From: Ophiodon elongatus
Lineage: Eukaryota; Chordata; Actinopteri; Perciformes; Hexagrammidae
DNA: 64,000 nucleotides
Assembly (NCBI GenBank): GCA_016806645.1
Contig: JACSYO010002158.1
Location: 124,001-188,000 of the forward strand
Reading direction: 5' to 3'
Positions 10,411-23,889 of this stretch are shown here, in pieces (within the stretch, counting starts at the first letter, position 1; the number at the start of each line of letters is the position of its first letter). The notes under the pieces were generated by a model. The model did not search any database and had not been told where the DNA came from. It was given only the letters and a program-made list of their open reading frames with translations. The translations under genes were made by a program, and so were the position numbers.

Positions 10411-12640
10411 AACAAATTGGAAGACTTTTTAAAAAGACAGTTCCATTTGATTACAATTTAGTTAGTCAATTGCCAATATCTGGGATCACAGTGACATGTC
10501 TAATGGGGCAAGAAACACTTAAGGTGTACAGTTTCATGTTTCTCTAGCAGAGAGGAATGAGCTCCAAAAATGAAAATCAGACAAAAAAGATGGAACGAAC
10601 TGTGTGAACTTTTTGGATCAGATGCTGCCTGTCATTATGATGTTATCAGCGCTGACTTTGCCATGTTAATTTGATACGCTTCTTTGAATACAACAATTTC
10701 TTTAACACAAAAAAATCCCGTTCATCAAAGCCTTTTGCATGCTGAGCACCGGATCTGATGTGGACTGAACCGGTTATTTATGAGCGGCAATAGTCACCAG
10801 TTGAACCGACAAAGAAAAGAGCGAACCCGCAAACTTTGTGGAGTGACAGCTGATCTGACGGCAGCCTTGAAAACTCTGCCCCGATGATGGAGGGAGTAAG
10901 GAGCAGCATTAAAACTACAGTATGGAGAAAGGAAATGTCTCACAAATGATAGTAATTGAGTAAGTACTTCTCCCATGGGGCCATGCAAACTCATACACAT
11001 ACATCAAAGAAGCCGGAGTTCAAAGCATACTATTTTTAAATGACGACCGCTTTTAAATCTGCATTGACACGTAAGTGATGGCTGATAACACGAGAGATGA
11101 CAGCACAGGACCAGTGTGAGCCGAGCAAAACGACAGTCTTTAGCTCTCAAGTAAAAACACACCATCTAACGGCCACTCCATCTTTGTCTCTCTCCCTCCC
11201 TCGCCCATTGTTTATTCAAATTTTACAGATGGGGTACTTTTTCCAGTTCAGCACCTTCACCAGTTTTGTGAGAGAGAACGGCATTATGCCTGTGTTATTA
11301 TGCAATTCATCACCAATAATAGATTTGTTTACGGGGGCCCCCCGTCTCTCGCCCGCTCTCAGCGCTGCATTTTCAAAATAATAATAATAATACATAGTGT
11401 ATAATGACGGTAATGGTACGAAGGCTTTGATAATAGATGTGCTGGGAGGGATAAGGGAGCCCTGATCAGCCTGGGTCTCAGCTCAATTGTCTTCAAAGCA
11501 CTGTTTAATGTAGAATAGGCATCCTGGGAGATTGTCTCGAAACCAAGAAAAAAGGTGGGTGTACGGATAAGAGAAATGAACGCACCGATGGGAGTATGCA
11601 CGCGCGCGCGTACACACAAGGCACACGGGCAAGCGCACACACCCAAGCAGACGTACACTACATACTCAAATAAGCTCTCACACAACCACCCACTGGTGCG
11701 TCTCTCCTCAGAGGGATCTCTGGTGTAAATGTGTTAAAACTCTCCCTTGGTCTTTGGCTTCTGCTGAATAAATCTGTGTTTTAGTCTTCACTTTAGCACT
11801 TTAAACTCGGGGTATTTCCAGCATGTTTTCTCTCCGCCTCCCCCTGGGCTTTAACTGAGATCTCAAGCTGCCGACAGATATAGCAGCACTGGTTCAGCGA
11901 GCGTTCCGCGGAACATGTAGGTGAGAATGTTTTATTGCGTTCCCGAGGAAAAGCACACTTCAACCGCTTACTTCTTCATATCCAAGTAGTAATAAGAGAG
12001 TTGAAAAATACATGTTTGACTTTCATTATCACCATCTCTAATTCTTAGGGTTGACGATGAAAACACTGTGTCTCACCCTGAGCCTCCAATTTAAGCAAGC
12101 ATTATTGGAGGGGGGGGGGGGTATAAATCTGGTTAGGAAAAAGATAAAGCACCCGTTACAGGCCCTACAGAGGAAACCAATTCATACAACCACAACTTTC
12201 CTTTGTAACTTGTTATTCAAAATAGATAATGTTCATAGAGTATTTAATAAAAGTATGTCTTATGTCTCTGTGATGAAGGAAAGCCGTAAAGCGCTAAGTT
12301 AAGTCATTTGGCAGACAAGACCAAAAACAAATTGTCCATCGTCACTTTTTGCCCTCACTGGCCATCTGAGGTCATTTAGAAACAGCCAACTTATTTTTTT
12401 TGGAACCAGAAATGCGAGTGGAGCTACGTACAACTTAACGCTTTTCAGGCGACCAAAATATTACAGTTAGTTTCCATGTTCTGAAAACACAATCTGAAAG
12501 GGTTCAACCTCGGAGACGAAAACACTCAAACTGAACATCTGACGCCGTGGTAACGAACTTTCAATCACAAGCCGCTTCATGGTCTATTTTACTGTAAATG
12601 GGACCATAATTTACTAAATGAACACCATGCTGTACTGAAG
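10411..12640. other. Non-coding stretch, no gene seen
   Basis: Unique sequence with scattered low-complexity patches: an ATA run near 11377-11393, a CG/CA-rich patch near 11600-11650, and a G run near 12110-12121. All frames are short and motif-free. Confidence 0.5.
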
Positions 12641-13080
12641 AAGCCTTGAAACTGCTTTATTTTAAATACCACTGCTTTTCTAGGCAAGGCCCGCCCTACG
12701 TAGCATTCAAGCACTGGGATTGGCCAGGCGTCCATGCTCACCGAGCTACCGGTAACTGGATTTGTTCCGGTCCGGAGCCCTCACCAATGGGATTTCCTGA
12801 CCCAAACTGCTCGAGGTCAATGACTTATCTTAACCAATTGTCTCTGCCTCAACCAACTAAGTAGAGCGGGTCAAGAGATGCAATGGGATTCATAATTACC
12901 TCTTGATGTGTGTACATGTATGTGTACTGGTTACATGTCAGATGCAGCAAACTCCTTTCAACCACTGTGTGTGCATCATTCTAAGCTGGATACTGAGTTG
13001 ATGTCAAAGCATCGTGGCTGTAGTCAATAAACCTTTTTGGGAGCTACAACTCAGTGTGCGGGCACCGTGTCCTTTTCCAA
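12640..13080. repeat. Possible decayed repeat
   Basis: About 12680-12870 has the style of a dispersed repeat (runs of 'gattggccaggcgtccat'-type text). About 13020-13080 contains AATAAA followed by a GTGTGCGG-rich stretch, reminiscent of a retroelement terminus. Neither end is defined. Confidence 0.25.
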
Positions 13081-14785
13081 TTTCTTTCTATATTTAAAAA
13101 TGTACGCTTAAAAAATAATGACACAACAGTCACATAAACACATAAGGGCTTTAAACCTACATCAATCAATATCATTGATATTCAACCTACTAAAATGGCT
13201 GTGTATAATATTTAAGTGTCTTATTGTGATGAGCCCGCAGAGGATTAACACTGAACTCCGCAGCTCCACACAGCTCTGGAGCCTGTTTTAGCTCCTTGTT
13301 TTAATTTCATGTCACATTTATTGTGTGGGTCAGCGTTGCATCGTATACGTTATGTGTCCAAATATTGGTCTCACTAGTCTGGTCTACTGGATGTGTAACC
13401 AGGCAACTGTTGGCAGCCACGTTCACAAAAACAGCCTGATAAGTTAATATTGCCAGAACTCGAGTCTGTCAGATGGTTTTGATGTTTTTCTTCACAAAAT
13501 ATGTATAAAAAATAAGACTACTAATTATGAAGTGTCTCTTTTGAGGGTATTAAATAATAAGTACTATTCTTTTTTGGTAGTGTACAGAGATGTATTTTAT
13601 TCTCTAATTGTGCTTCAACAGAAAATGGTGGGTCTAAGCAATGGTTCATTCCTTTGATATTATTATCATTATACCGTTGCTGTTGCCACTCCAGCTGCTG
13701 TTCTTCTTCTTCTTATTGCTCTTGTTGATGCTAAGCTCCCATTTATCACCGCCTTCAGGGTCAGCATTTATTTGAAACAATAACTGAGTTAAGAGGGAAC
13801 TCTTCCTTTCTTTTTTAACTCCTTCTTTCTTTTCTTTGTAGGTGGAATTGCAGTAATGGTTGGTTTGCACATGTGCCTGCATCTAAAGGTTAAATTACTA
13901 TGGCTGTTTCGTTCTTAATTGGTCTAAATATATATATATATATATATATATTACCAATAACAAATATAAATTTTTGTTGCAAAAGGATGGAAATAGCTGT
14001 GGTAGATTTGCCCATCAAGAAGCCCCATAGGTCCATATTGTAAAAGCATTACATTTTGTAATGCAAAATTGTAATCTCACAAAAGTTTTTTTTTTTTTTT
14101 TTTAAAGAATTGTTTTTTTTAGTGTCAAATAAAGCTATATATACATACATGACACGATAACTTTGTCAGTAAACATTTTGAAATAGTTCCTATTTAACCT
14201 TACAGCTTTTTATTAAGTAGTTGAAATTAATATTGAGGCTGTTAACAGTGGTGAAATGTATTTAAGTGCATTGACTCAGTTACAGAACTCAAGTTCAGTT
14301 TTGATGTAATTTACTTTACTTGCGTATTTACAGTTTGTGCTATACTGACACTTTACGGAAGGAAATGTACTTTCTGTCGCACTGTATTTATTTGACAACC
14401 ACGGCTAATTACTTTGAGAAGTAAGGTAATGAATGAGTCTGTTCCAGGATCATCTTTCATATTACTACAACAAAAAGATAAACTGTGAAGGACACAGCAC
14501 AACAGCGTGTGTGTTTGTGCTGTGACATATTTATGACATGCTGATCATCTGCCTGAGTCCTCTCTCCCTTGTGTGTGTGTGTGCGTGTGTGTGCATATTG
14601 CATACAGAGTCTGTCACATAACAGAGTTTTTGCAAATATAAGTCAAAATAGAGTCATCTTCCTTAGTGTACATTGTCACATACGTACACAAATGCACAAA
14701 AACATCATGCATACAGGGGATGGACAGAGGAGCAGAGCAATGTAGGACAGGTATGGCCCATTATGACATGTAATAGGAAATCACT
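13081..14785. other. AT-rich non-coding stretch
   Basis: Contains a (TA)n tract at about 13926-13952, a T18 run at 14086-14103 and an interrupted GT tract near 14571-14594. No gene. Confidence 0.6.
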
Positions 14786-14787
14786 GA

Positions 14788-14827
14788 GACACACAGACAC
14801 ACACGTACACACACACACACACGCACA

Positions 14828-14870
<43 letters not shown>
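14788..14870. repeat. (CA)n microsatellite, interrupted
   Basis: CA units with GA, GT, GC and TA interruptions, ending in a pure (CA)18. Confidence 0.96.
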
Positions 14871-14872
<2 letters not shown>

Positions 14873-16095
14873 CATATGTCGCCAGGTGTGGCTGTCACCC
14901 TCTCCTGCCCTGTGCACCACTATAATCAATTAAACAGGATAGTTTCATCATCAAATATCCAAATGATGATTGCTTACTTTACCTAATCTCCTAATGCCAG
15001 TGACCTCTAAACGCGTGGAGGGTAAATCATGTTTTCCCTGCTTGTTGCTATATTCATGCATGTGTGTGCTTCAAACCGCCTGGATGGGTGCACGTTGCCT
15101 GCTTTATTTTGGTAAAACACTGGGGAATGCTGAAGCACCGCAGAATGCCTCTTGTAATCAAATTTCTTTGTGTGTTTGTGTGTGCTTGTGTGAGTGTGTG
15201 TGTGCTCTTTTTTTCTGCTGTTTGTGATTGGCGTTGAATGCAAAGTGACTGTCAGTGATCCTCATGAATGCCGAAGTAGCTCATTGACTGTGAACTGGGT
15301 CTTGTTAGCAGTTGGGTAAGCAGGAATAGAAATATAAGCACTTAGACTATTTATTCATGCCGACTGCCTTCCCCTGGCTTTTTGAAGGTAAAGAGGAGTG
15401 TTTTGTGTGTGTGTGTGTTTATATGTGTCTGTCTCTTTGCATGCGTATAAGAGAGAGAGAGAGAGAGGGGAAAAGAAAGAGAAGGGTAGAGATTGACTAA
15501 GACGACAATGTGATAGTAGTGGCGGTGTGAAGTTCTTGCCATTTATTCAGTCGTCTCCAGCCTTGGAAACAGAATTTTCGCAGGTGAAAACAGTAACTGA
15601 TTTGCCATCGTCATTGAAGTCTCTGGAGATTTTACACTTTTTTGACGTACAGCTTTGAACAATTAAGAAATGGTGCATTAAATAGCAACAATGATGTATC
15701 GGACAAAAAAAAAAATGAATGCTGTAGGCTTGGTTTGGTTTTATTTTTAGTACTGTACAAAAGTCAGCTTTGGGTCCTCTAAAATGTAGTACTGGTATTT
15801 GTTCATCCCAATTCCCATGAGACACATATTTGCACTGCACTGATGATATGTACCCGAAAGGCTGATCCTAACCCTGTGCCTATACGTAAGACTGGAAATG
15901 GCTTGATTTGACTCTAATATATTGTCTACCAGATTAGTCATAATGCCTGTTCCTCCCTTTAGTTAAATAATGGAGTAAGTTCAATCGCATAACTCGGCTA
16001 TGATACACTTTGCAAATCTTGAACTCTTTAGTAAGCCTATCTTGCACCACTGCAACTTTTCAGTTGTGGTGTAACTGGTGCGTGAGTTTTAGGGA
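14871..16095. other. Non-coding stretch, no gene seen
   Basis: Small GT and GA tracts at about 15170-15205, 15403-15420 and 15447-15470. No recognisable repeat or coding sequence. Confidence 0.5.
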
Positions 16096-16099
16096 AGTC

Positions 16100-17440
16100 C
16101 TTGCGTACAAGTTACCTGGAGGCTATGGTCGCATACACCCAGAACGAGCTACCAAACTACCGGTGTGGCTGGAGTTCCTTCTGCATTTATATCAGACGCA
16201 CATTTGGAAGGTTAAAGGAAAATCAATTGCCGCAAGAACTTTCAACTTTTTCTGTCTTCAATGATCATCGGGAACGCGAGGGCTCACCTCAACGTGATGG
16301 GTGAACTAACTTCCTTGGTGAGTAGCCAGTGCGCGTACAACGAGTGCAGTTTGCTCTGCTTGACGGAGACATGGCTGAATGGGAATATACCAGACAGCCT
16401 GCTTGAACTAGTCTGCTCTATGGTAGTGTGGGCAGACAGGGGAACACAGAGCGGCAAGAGGGAGGAGGAGGTCTTGCTGTCTTTGTTAACTCTAAGTGTT
16501 GGAACCTGGATATGTAACTGTGAAGGAATTCATTTGCACTCCTGATATTGAGCTGATGGCGGTAGGATTGAGACCTCATGGGAGTTCTTGCTGCTGAGAA
16601 GACCTTCCAGGAGTGTTTTCATGTCACATACTTGGAACTGTTCCAATGGGACTATGATTACTGTACATCTGTTTCTGTGGGGACATTATTGTACCATCCA
16701 AAAAAGATCTGCTGCTTTCTGAACAATAAACCTTTGATCGATAGGGAAATCAGAGGCAAGAGGGTTTTTATGGCAATTGATTGGGGTGAACTCTGGGCAG
16801 TCCAAAAAGAGCTAATGACGAATGGCCAGAAACAACTACGGCTTAGATTGAAGCCAAAATGGGACAGAAGACTGCAAAGGATGTGTGGAATAGGAACGAA
16901 TGACAGGCTACAGCAAGTCTGCCTCCGTAATACAGGGGGACCCAGAATTTCTACTGATCTGAGCGTATTTTTAAATAGGTTTGACACAAACCCTGCCTAT
17001 GTGGGTTCAGGCAGCATGTCTAGGTCCACACCCATCATCTCTGCCCCCATTCACACCACTGCCGGGGCCTCTGCTCTTCTCACAATGGCAACACCAAGAC
17101 CATCAAGAACATGCCACCATTCCAAGACCATTGAGAGGCTGGTTCTGGGCACCTAAGGACTTTGCTTAACGCTTTCCTGGACCCCTGCAGTTTGAAAACC
17201 AGCCACACCCTGGAGAAGAGGATGCTATCATCTTCCAGACACACATGGTCCCCTCGCACCTGGAGAATCAGGGAAGGACTGTGAGAATCATGTTCTTTAA
17301 CTTATCCAGTGGTTTCTATACCACCCAGCCCTGTCCCCAAGGGAAACACTAACCAGCCAGAGTATGTCAGAGTGGACTCAAGCCCTCTTCAGGAAAGGAC
17401 TGATCTTCCTGAACAGCCTGCATGTAGCAGTATCTGACGT
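16100..17440 (+). pseudogene. Decayed L2/CR1-type LINE (endonuclease + RT fragment)
   Basis: The frame from 16261 to 16545 begins with a NARAHLNVMGELTSLVSSQ-like segment, then CSLLCLTETWLNGNIPDSL (Glu codon at 16366), which is the N-terminal endonuclease region of a teleost L2/CR1-superfamily LINE. A second frame (16578-17156) reads through a linker with FLNNKPLIDREIRGKR, WGELWAVQKELM and FLNRFDTNP, matching the region ahead of the reverse transcriptase. Near 17200-17330 a third frame gives EEDAIIF and TVRIMFFNLSSGF, the motif A region. The family has an Asp at this FF-D position; here codon 17299-17301 is AAC (Asn). Frameshifts, a missing stretch of endonuclease and loss of most of the RT make it non-functional. 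It is the clearest coding-derived sequence in the window. Confidence 0.85.
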
Positions 17441-18480
17441 ATATCTTGGGTATCGTCACCTCACGGTAAAGTTAGCTACTTTTTAAGGAAGAATTTACTA
17501 TTGTACTCATCTTTTTCTCAGTCAGTTAATTTAACATTACTTTACTTCATTCTCTTGTTATTTTTGATATGATTCAAGTTCTTGACTGCAAAACTCAGAG
17601 CAAATTCCATATGGCTTTTCCCTACTTACTGCTGGCTGGTTCTTGCTTCCATTTCTGACCTCTTCCTCCACTCTCAAATCTGTTATTGAAATCAGAAGTA
17701 TATGCATGCACATTTCCAGCCTAATCATCATCATTGTAGGCTACCTGACATGAAAATAAATCATTCAGTTTCTAGATTTAGCTTGCCAACAAGTTCGTTC
17801 TGAAGTTTGTTTACAACAAAGATAAAATCACAACGAAAAGACCAAGATAGTTGGTTAATTATATTAAAAGCTTTTTTGCCAAACGGCATAGTAATCCAGA
17901 TTTCCTGCCTTCGGTATCAAATGGTGGTAGAACATTGGACTCCATGGGAAAACTGTAGAAAACAAGTTTTATGGGCAAATATTCTTATATGATATCTTTT
18001 CAGCTGTAGATTCAAACATTCTGGTTCTGGTGTTAGAATGCACTTTGTAAATAGCATGGGTTGCATATGCTGTGTTGAAAAAGAAAAAGAAAGTTGGTTT
18101 TCCAAGTGCTCGTAGCAATTAAATCTTCTCCTCGCCCTGTATACAATTCTCTGTTGTGACACCAGTGGGTTTTGTCAATCCAAGTCACACGGGTATGTGA
18201 CATCCTTTTCTAGTTAGGATCAAGCACAATGTACAGAGAGAGAAAGAGAGATGGAGAGAGTGAATTGTACCAGTGAATGTGTGTTCGTATGCATGTGTCA
18301 ACGTACCAGTGAATATGAGTGTTTTATTTTTTTTGTCTAAGTGAGTTCGGAGGGTGAAGTGGGTTATAGAGGCAAGAAAGAGAAAGAGAATCCTTTTATG
18401 CATTATCAAATGTTTCCCTTTAGAAATTCAACACTCTTTTCAATATTGAGTCGAAAAAGAATGTGCTCAAGACTCTACCC
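17441..18480. other. Non-coding stretch, no gene seen
   Basis: AT-rich unique sequence. I see no LINE 3' tail here, so the element above is truncated or its end is unrecognisable. Confidence 0.45.
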
Positions 18481-18870
18481 TGCCTGCTAGAATTAGTCGG
18501 AGGACCATTTTTAGTCATAAATTATGCATTGAAACAAAGAGATAGTCTCTTTTTTTGTTCTCTCGGCATACGGGCCCGAGCGAACGCCTTTTAAAAATCT
18601 TTAAAATTGTCCATTCAACTCAAAGTTACTGAGTGTAGCAAAAATGTCGAAGACATAAAGTCGGGGGAAGATTGAATAAAATAATGCGGGGGGACAGATT
18701 AGTCATGGAGTTGAGCCCACACGCTCTTTCAGCCGCCGCACAATGCCACTTTTTATAAGCGGCCCCCATCTCCACAAAGGCTGCGTTCAATATATCGAGG
18801 ATGATACATGGTCAGACGTGTAATCTCTCTTTGATTCTCTGCTCTCATTCATCCCACAACCTTTTCAGCC
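18480..18870. promoter_or_regulatory. Candidate conserved non-coding block
   Basis: Smooth unique sequence with scattered CpGs, TTAAAAATCTTTAAAA-type AT cores, TAAATTATGCAT and no simple repeats. Frames are very short. It looks like a constrained regulatory island, but that is inference from texture only. Confidence 0.35.
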
Positions 18871-20760
18871 CTGACACTGATGAGCTACTGGGCTCGATCA
18901 CACACACAGAGACAGACACACACTGTCAGACGTGAAAGCTCACGCGCAAATGTACACTCTTGCACTGACGAATGTACATGCGCTTACATACTCACACACG
19001 CTCGTCCTATTATATGCTCGCGCACACACATGCACAGCACACTTCCTGGTCTTAAGAGTTCATTACAGCCACAGCCAGTCCTGGCATCTCTATTGCAGCT
19101 CCACGGTCTCTCTGTGGTTTTATTGACCAGAATGTTCAGGTGGTACAGAGCCGGCTATTGTTGTGGTATAATGGCACTCAGTGTGATGTTAGCAGGCAGT
19201 GTGAAGCCGTGGAGGTCTAGAATTATAAACGATATTGGATTTTTCATATTGTGAAAATGTTAAGGTTCCCTTCTCCGCCAAATAACTTGGGAATGACTGT
19301 ACAGAATCTACCTGTGGGTGAGCTGCATTTTACTGGCGATATGTCGTGGAATTTGCCTATCCTCATCCTCATACGGTAAACTTTTACTCACCCCCCAACC
19401 CCTTGCAACTCCTTGAAATAAAACAATGTCTCCTTGGGACATCTTGCACAGTTAGCATATGTCACTGGCTTGCTAGTAGCAGGGCCGCGGGCACCGGGGG
19501 AAAAACCGGGTCAGTTGCCCCAAAGGGCCAGCTAACCCTTTAAATAATCTGCTGGATTGTTTTTCTCAAAATGACATTGAATGAGTATTTGTGAATCACA
19601 GACATCCTTGTTATTTTTGATCTTCCTAATGATAATCTTTGTTTTGAGAACAATTTTACTTTCCCTGCTTATGACAAAAAAAAATGGTTTGGTCTGTCAC
19701 ACTAGGGAAATGGAAAAGAGAAAATTAGTGACGCATTTCCTGATCTCTCGCATCATTGGGGGCATGCTTAGTAGTTTGTTTGCATACTTTGACCTCAGCA
19801 AGAGGGCTACATGGGAGTTCTTCCGGAAAGGGGTTTAGTAATTCCGCTCTGTAGCCGTTTTTGAATGGCGTGCAGTGGTAATCTAGAATGTTTATTTCCC
19901 TTATTGCGCAGCCAGTGTGTTAATGGAAGTCAGGCATAATGGGCGAGATACACGGCAGGCCTTCTACCAGTCCATGATGGGCAGAATAAATGGAATTAAA
20001 CTAAATGTCAACTCAATCTGTCCAATTTATTGTGGTGGTAGGGGGTATTGTTTTGATTTTGCAGAAGTGAGTGGCTAGCATAGAAGTTGTTGTAGCATAT
20101 GCTGGGAGCAGACTTAACATGAAAAAATTCTGTTGCCACCTTTCATGACTGTAGCTAGATAGCTATGAGCTATATTATAAGATGATGTCCCCATTCTTTG
20201 ATCTATTTTCCTGAAAAAGGGGTGTTCCTGTTAATGACTCAGAAAAATTGGCATCCATTACTACAGTTGCTCCTAGACATTTAAGCCTTTGTGATTTTAA
20301 CCAAGTTAAACAATGATTACTTTTTGAGGCTACAAAAAAGAAATACTGCGCCAGTGCTCTAACGGTGCTCTGTCACTCTCGCATACAGAATGCTGACCAG
20401 TCGGAATCAGCAGAATTCCCACAACCACGTTGAATGACACCCCCTAAATATTACCACTGTCTCGTGTCCCAGGGTGACTCAAAGATCACGTGTGCCTCCG
20501 GTGTACCCACAACACACATGTTAAGTGGCAAGCATTCATAAATCCACATGAGCACGCACACCCCGACACATACTGTACGTTTGCCCCACGTGGCCATTTA
20601 CCTCCTCCGAGCTATTCATTTTACAAATTCCATAGCCTCTTAGAATTTCTTCATGTGAAGAAGATTGCCGCCTGGTCTCAGATTCATTATGGTGATTGAA
20701 TTCCCTTCAATAGAGAACTTTTTAGTGACAGAGTGAGGGAGAGAAAGAGTAAGAAACTGA
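18871..20760. other. Non-coding stretch, mostly unassigned
   Basis: A CA-rich, degenerate patch lies at 18898-19045. About 19480-19545 has a GC-rich repeat-like patch. The rest is unassigned unique sequence. Confidence 0.4.
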
Positions 20761-20761
20761 A

Positions 20762-20807
<46 letters not shown>

Positions 20808-20835
20808 TGTGACAGACAGAGAGAGAGAGGGGAAA
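20762..20835. repeat. (GA)n microsatellite
   Basis: GA units with an AA interruption, then a GT step and further GA. They account for the Ser/Leu-repeat minus-strand frames. Confidence 0.95.
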
Positions 20836-21980
20836 AAAAGCATAAAGAAAGAAAGAAAGAGAGGGAGACAATCAGAGGAACAGACAGAGAGTGAGCAGTC
20901 TGTCTTGCCTGACTGAAAAGTGAAGGTAACACGGGGCTAAACGCTCGTCTAGGTGCTTAAGAAACGAAAATGCTGCATTTTTCACCTCCTCTCACCTCTC
21001 TGCTGCCAACTTCATTTTTGCCTCTCGACTTAAAGGAATAGCTCCCCCTTAAAATGATCATTTGTGTCATTGTTGTATCAGTGGTTTGGGTTTGTGAACA
21101 GATGATTTGATATAGTTTTGCCAAACTCTCACACAACTCGTATGCTCGGTGATTTCCCCAAGAACGTGCATACTCGCCGAAATCTTACTATTCAGAACGC
21201 ATCCGCAACTCGTGTCCGTGCCGCAAGTCCGACTCTGGTCGGAGACGATGTGTTTACATGGTTTGCCAGGAGAATGCATTTCTATTGCCCACCTTTTGCA
21301 GAGCAGTCACATTAGAAATGAATCTCCTCGTGACCAATATGAACAGGAGGAATGATTACAGAGGCCAGTAATTCTCTCAATATTAATAATAATAAGATGG
21401 ACTTGAAAAATACGAGACTATCCTTTACAATGAGACCTTGTTTATAATGGCTTACATACATCATTAGCATACATATGTAATTGTGCTTTTCTCTGACTCC
21501 GTCTTTCTCTTTCTATCCGTCTCTGTCTCTCTCTCCCTCCCTTTTTCCCTTTCCTTTTTTACACCAGTAGCACCTGGACCTGCACTATTCATCATGCGGA
21601 TGACTCGGAACATGAATTAGTTTTCTTTTTTTTACAGTGGAAGATGAGAGGGCCAGATGGCATCGAATAAAAAAAAAAAAAGAAGTCTGGAAATAAAAAA
21701 AAGGGAGGAAAGCATGGATGGAGGGAGGAAAGGAGTTAAGGAAGGAGGGATATGGTTGAGGACGACATCATTTAGCCTCCCCCCCAACTATATCGTCTTC
21801 TGCTCTTTACACACTGTCTTCTATGTTATCATAGAGGGCACATGGTAGCGTTGGATTAAGGTCTTGGATTTTTTACGCCATTACGCACAGCATTAAAGCT
21901 TTTCACATGACCTCCATTGTCGTTTCTTTTACTTCAAACACGAAAATTGTGAAACTCTAATTAGTCTGTATAATTGAGGC
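20836..21980. other. Non-coding stretch, no gene seen
   Basis: A GAAA-rich tail to 20880, then unassigned sequence. About 21360-21500 is AT-rich and smooth. A pyrimidine patch spans about 21500-21560, with an A-run and purine tract at 21666-21755. Confidence 0.45.
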
Positions 21981-22255
21981 CGGATGAAGCGCTGCCAATC
22001 GGAGCTCGTCTCATGCAAGGTGGAGTGGTTTTGTTCACTGGCTGTCTTTTCATGGCGGCCCGGCCTCTCTTTATTTCTCTGTTTCCCTCCCAGCTTTTCT
22101 CGTAGCTTTGTGCTCATCTCTTTTTTTGAATAGCAGAGAAAAGGCTCTACTCGAGAGGGCCAGGAGGTGAGGGTTGCGTTATTAGAGCATCAATTGTCGG
22201 CAATTACAGTTGTGCGAGAGCACGCTCAGTACCTGCTGCATGCGGTTCCGTCGTA
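21980..22255. promoter_or_regulatory. Candidate conserved non-coding block
   Basis: Unique, moderately GC-rich sequence with CCAAT-like and homeodomain-like cores (ATCAATTGTC, GGCAATTAC). No frame of substance. Conservation is not testable here. Confidence 0.3.
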
Positions 22256-22260
22256 GGAAA

Positions 22261-22308
22261 CCAGCAGCGGGTTTCAACCACCAGCGGGTTCCAACCACAA
22301 GCGGGCCT
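22261..22308. repeat. Short tandem repeat, about 17 bp x 3
   Basis: Three diverged copies of 'ccaccagcgggttccaa' in tandem, CpG-containing. Confidence 0.75.
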
Positions 22309-23060
22309 CGCCGCCGCCACAACTCCCCGTTTTCACCGCATACCAACAAAAACCCTCTCTGCATCCTCTGTTTGTTTGCTGAGATACTGTATTTGTCCTC
22401 ATCTGCATTCAGCTGAACGGAAAATAGGTTATTTTTCTTCTTTATCCTGTTGTATTAAGGCGAGCGCAAACAGCCGAGGCTGCTCCACAGTGATGGACTA
22501 ACGAAGGCATGCTCAGTGGTGAGCCTGGGGTTTGTTCAGGATGGATGTGGCAGTAAATCTGACAAAAGAGGAAAACTTCCAGTTGATAACTGATGCCAAT
22601 ACTAACACTAACTCTAGATCAGCTCATTCTTGGAATAAAAAAAAAAAAACTATTCAAATAAAATATGCACATTTGTTTTGTACCTTAATAACTCAAATGA
22701 TTTGTTTCCCCACAACAAATTCAACATTCCATTGGTGAAATAGCCAAATAATCACCTGACGTCTGGATGATTTTGGTTAATTTTATTTACAACTAATGGA
22801 CTGACAAAACTCCTGATTTTTGGCGTGAAGAAGCCTTCATATATCTGTGAGCTCTCTTTTTAAAGGAAAATTCGTCCAATCGAGAAAAAAAAGATGATTT
22901 ATTAACAATAGTTTAAAACAAAACACAACAGCCCACTAACTTATGCCCAGCATGATAATCAGTAGGGAGTAGGGAATAAATAGTGGGAGAGTTTTTACAT
23001 TCTATATGTTTTGGCAAAAAGACAAAAAGAAAAATGAACTCAAAATGCACTTGCGGTTTG
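22309..23060. other. Non-coding stretch, no gene seen
   Basis: AT-rich unique sequence with several A runs and no recognisable element. Confidence 0.5.
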
Positions 23061-23061
23061 G

Positions 23062-23515
23062 TTTAAACAGGCGGTAACTTCCGGTTCAGAAAAGTAAAAC
23101 CGATGTTGAAGTGCCTCAAACTTGCATTCTTTCTAATGGCCATCAGGGGGCAACTCCTCTGATTGCCCAAGGAAGTCTGATTGTATGGAAGTCTATGAGA
23201 AAATACAGCATGTTCATTTACTAAATTATGGTCCCATATGGAGTAAAATAGACCATAAAGCAGGGTATGCTTCAGGGCGTGGCTACCTTGTGACTGACAA
23301 GTCTCTACCGCTACCAAAGCCGTGTACAGCGTTTCCACATCACTCCTCTGCAGTACAAATATGGTCACTTCCGTTCCATGGTTGCAAAAAAAACAAGATG
23401 GCGACAGCCAAAATGCAAATCTCAAGGCTTCGAAATCGTAGTACACAAGCCAAAGGGTGTCACAGTAACTACGTCCACTTCTTATATACAGTCTATGGGT
23501 GTAAAGTTCCACAAA
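23062..23515 (+). mobile_element. Common teleost non-autonomous repeat
   Basis: Nearly full copy of a widespread teleost repeat, with the phrases 'ggccatcagggggcaactcc', 'tggaagtctatgagaaaata', 'aaattatggtcccatatgga', 'cagggcgtggctaccttgtg', 'caagatggcgacagccaaaa' and 'acttcttatatacagtctat' in the expected order. It accounts for a 149-codon minus-strand frame and a 123-codon plus-strand frame, neither of which I regard as a gene. Confidence 0.8.
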
Positions 23516-23885
23516 AAGCTAGTAATGGACTTGAAGGTAAAGGGACACACAGCTGATATTACAAGCAAAGTTCAAATTACTTTTCAGAGTATTACAGTTT
23601 TTGAAACAGTTGTACAAAGTTTTCTGTGGATATATGTAGATGGAGCTTTTCAAAGACTTGGATGATAATCTCTCTCATCTCGACAGGGACTGGAGAGAAC
23701 TTTTAATAGTAAGCCAGCATTACAAATTCTATTCATGGGGTTTGAAAGAAGTGGGCATTTAGGAGGGAGGGACGGAGGTCTTGTACGCTGCTGCTTCGAT
23801 TTTGATCATACTTAAAAAAATTGGTCTCCTATTAGTCCCCTGACTTTATGGAAGTGCAATACTAAAAATAAATTGTAAATAGTAC
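23516..23885. other. Non-coding spacer
   Basis: AT-rich with no recognisable feature. Confidence 0.5.
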
Positions 23886-23889
23886 TGTA

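Noticed and set aside
16578..17156. A 192-codon plus-strand frame as a host gene
   Set aside because: Its readable parts match the linker ahead of the reverse transcriptase in L2/CR1-type LINEs, continuing the element upstream.
23063..23556. 149-codon (minus) and 123-codon (plus) frames
   Set aside because: Both lie within a well-known teleost dispersed repeat; they overlap in opposite strands and show no protein motif.
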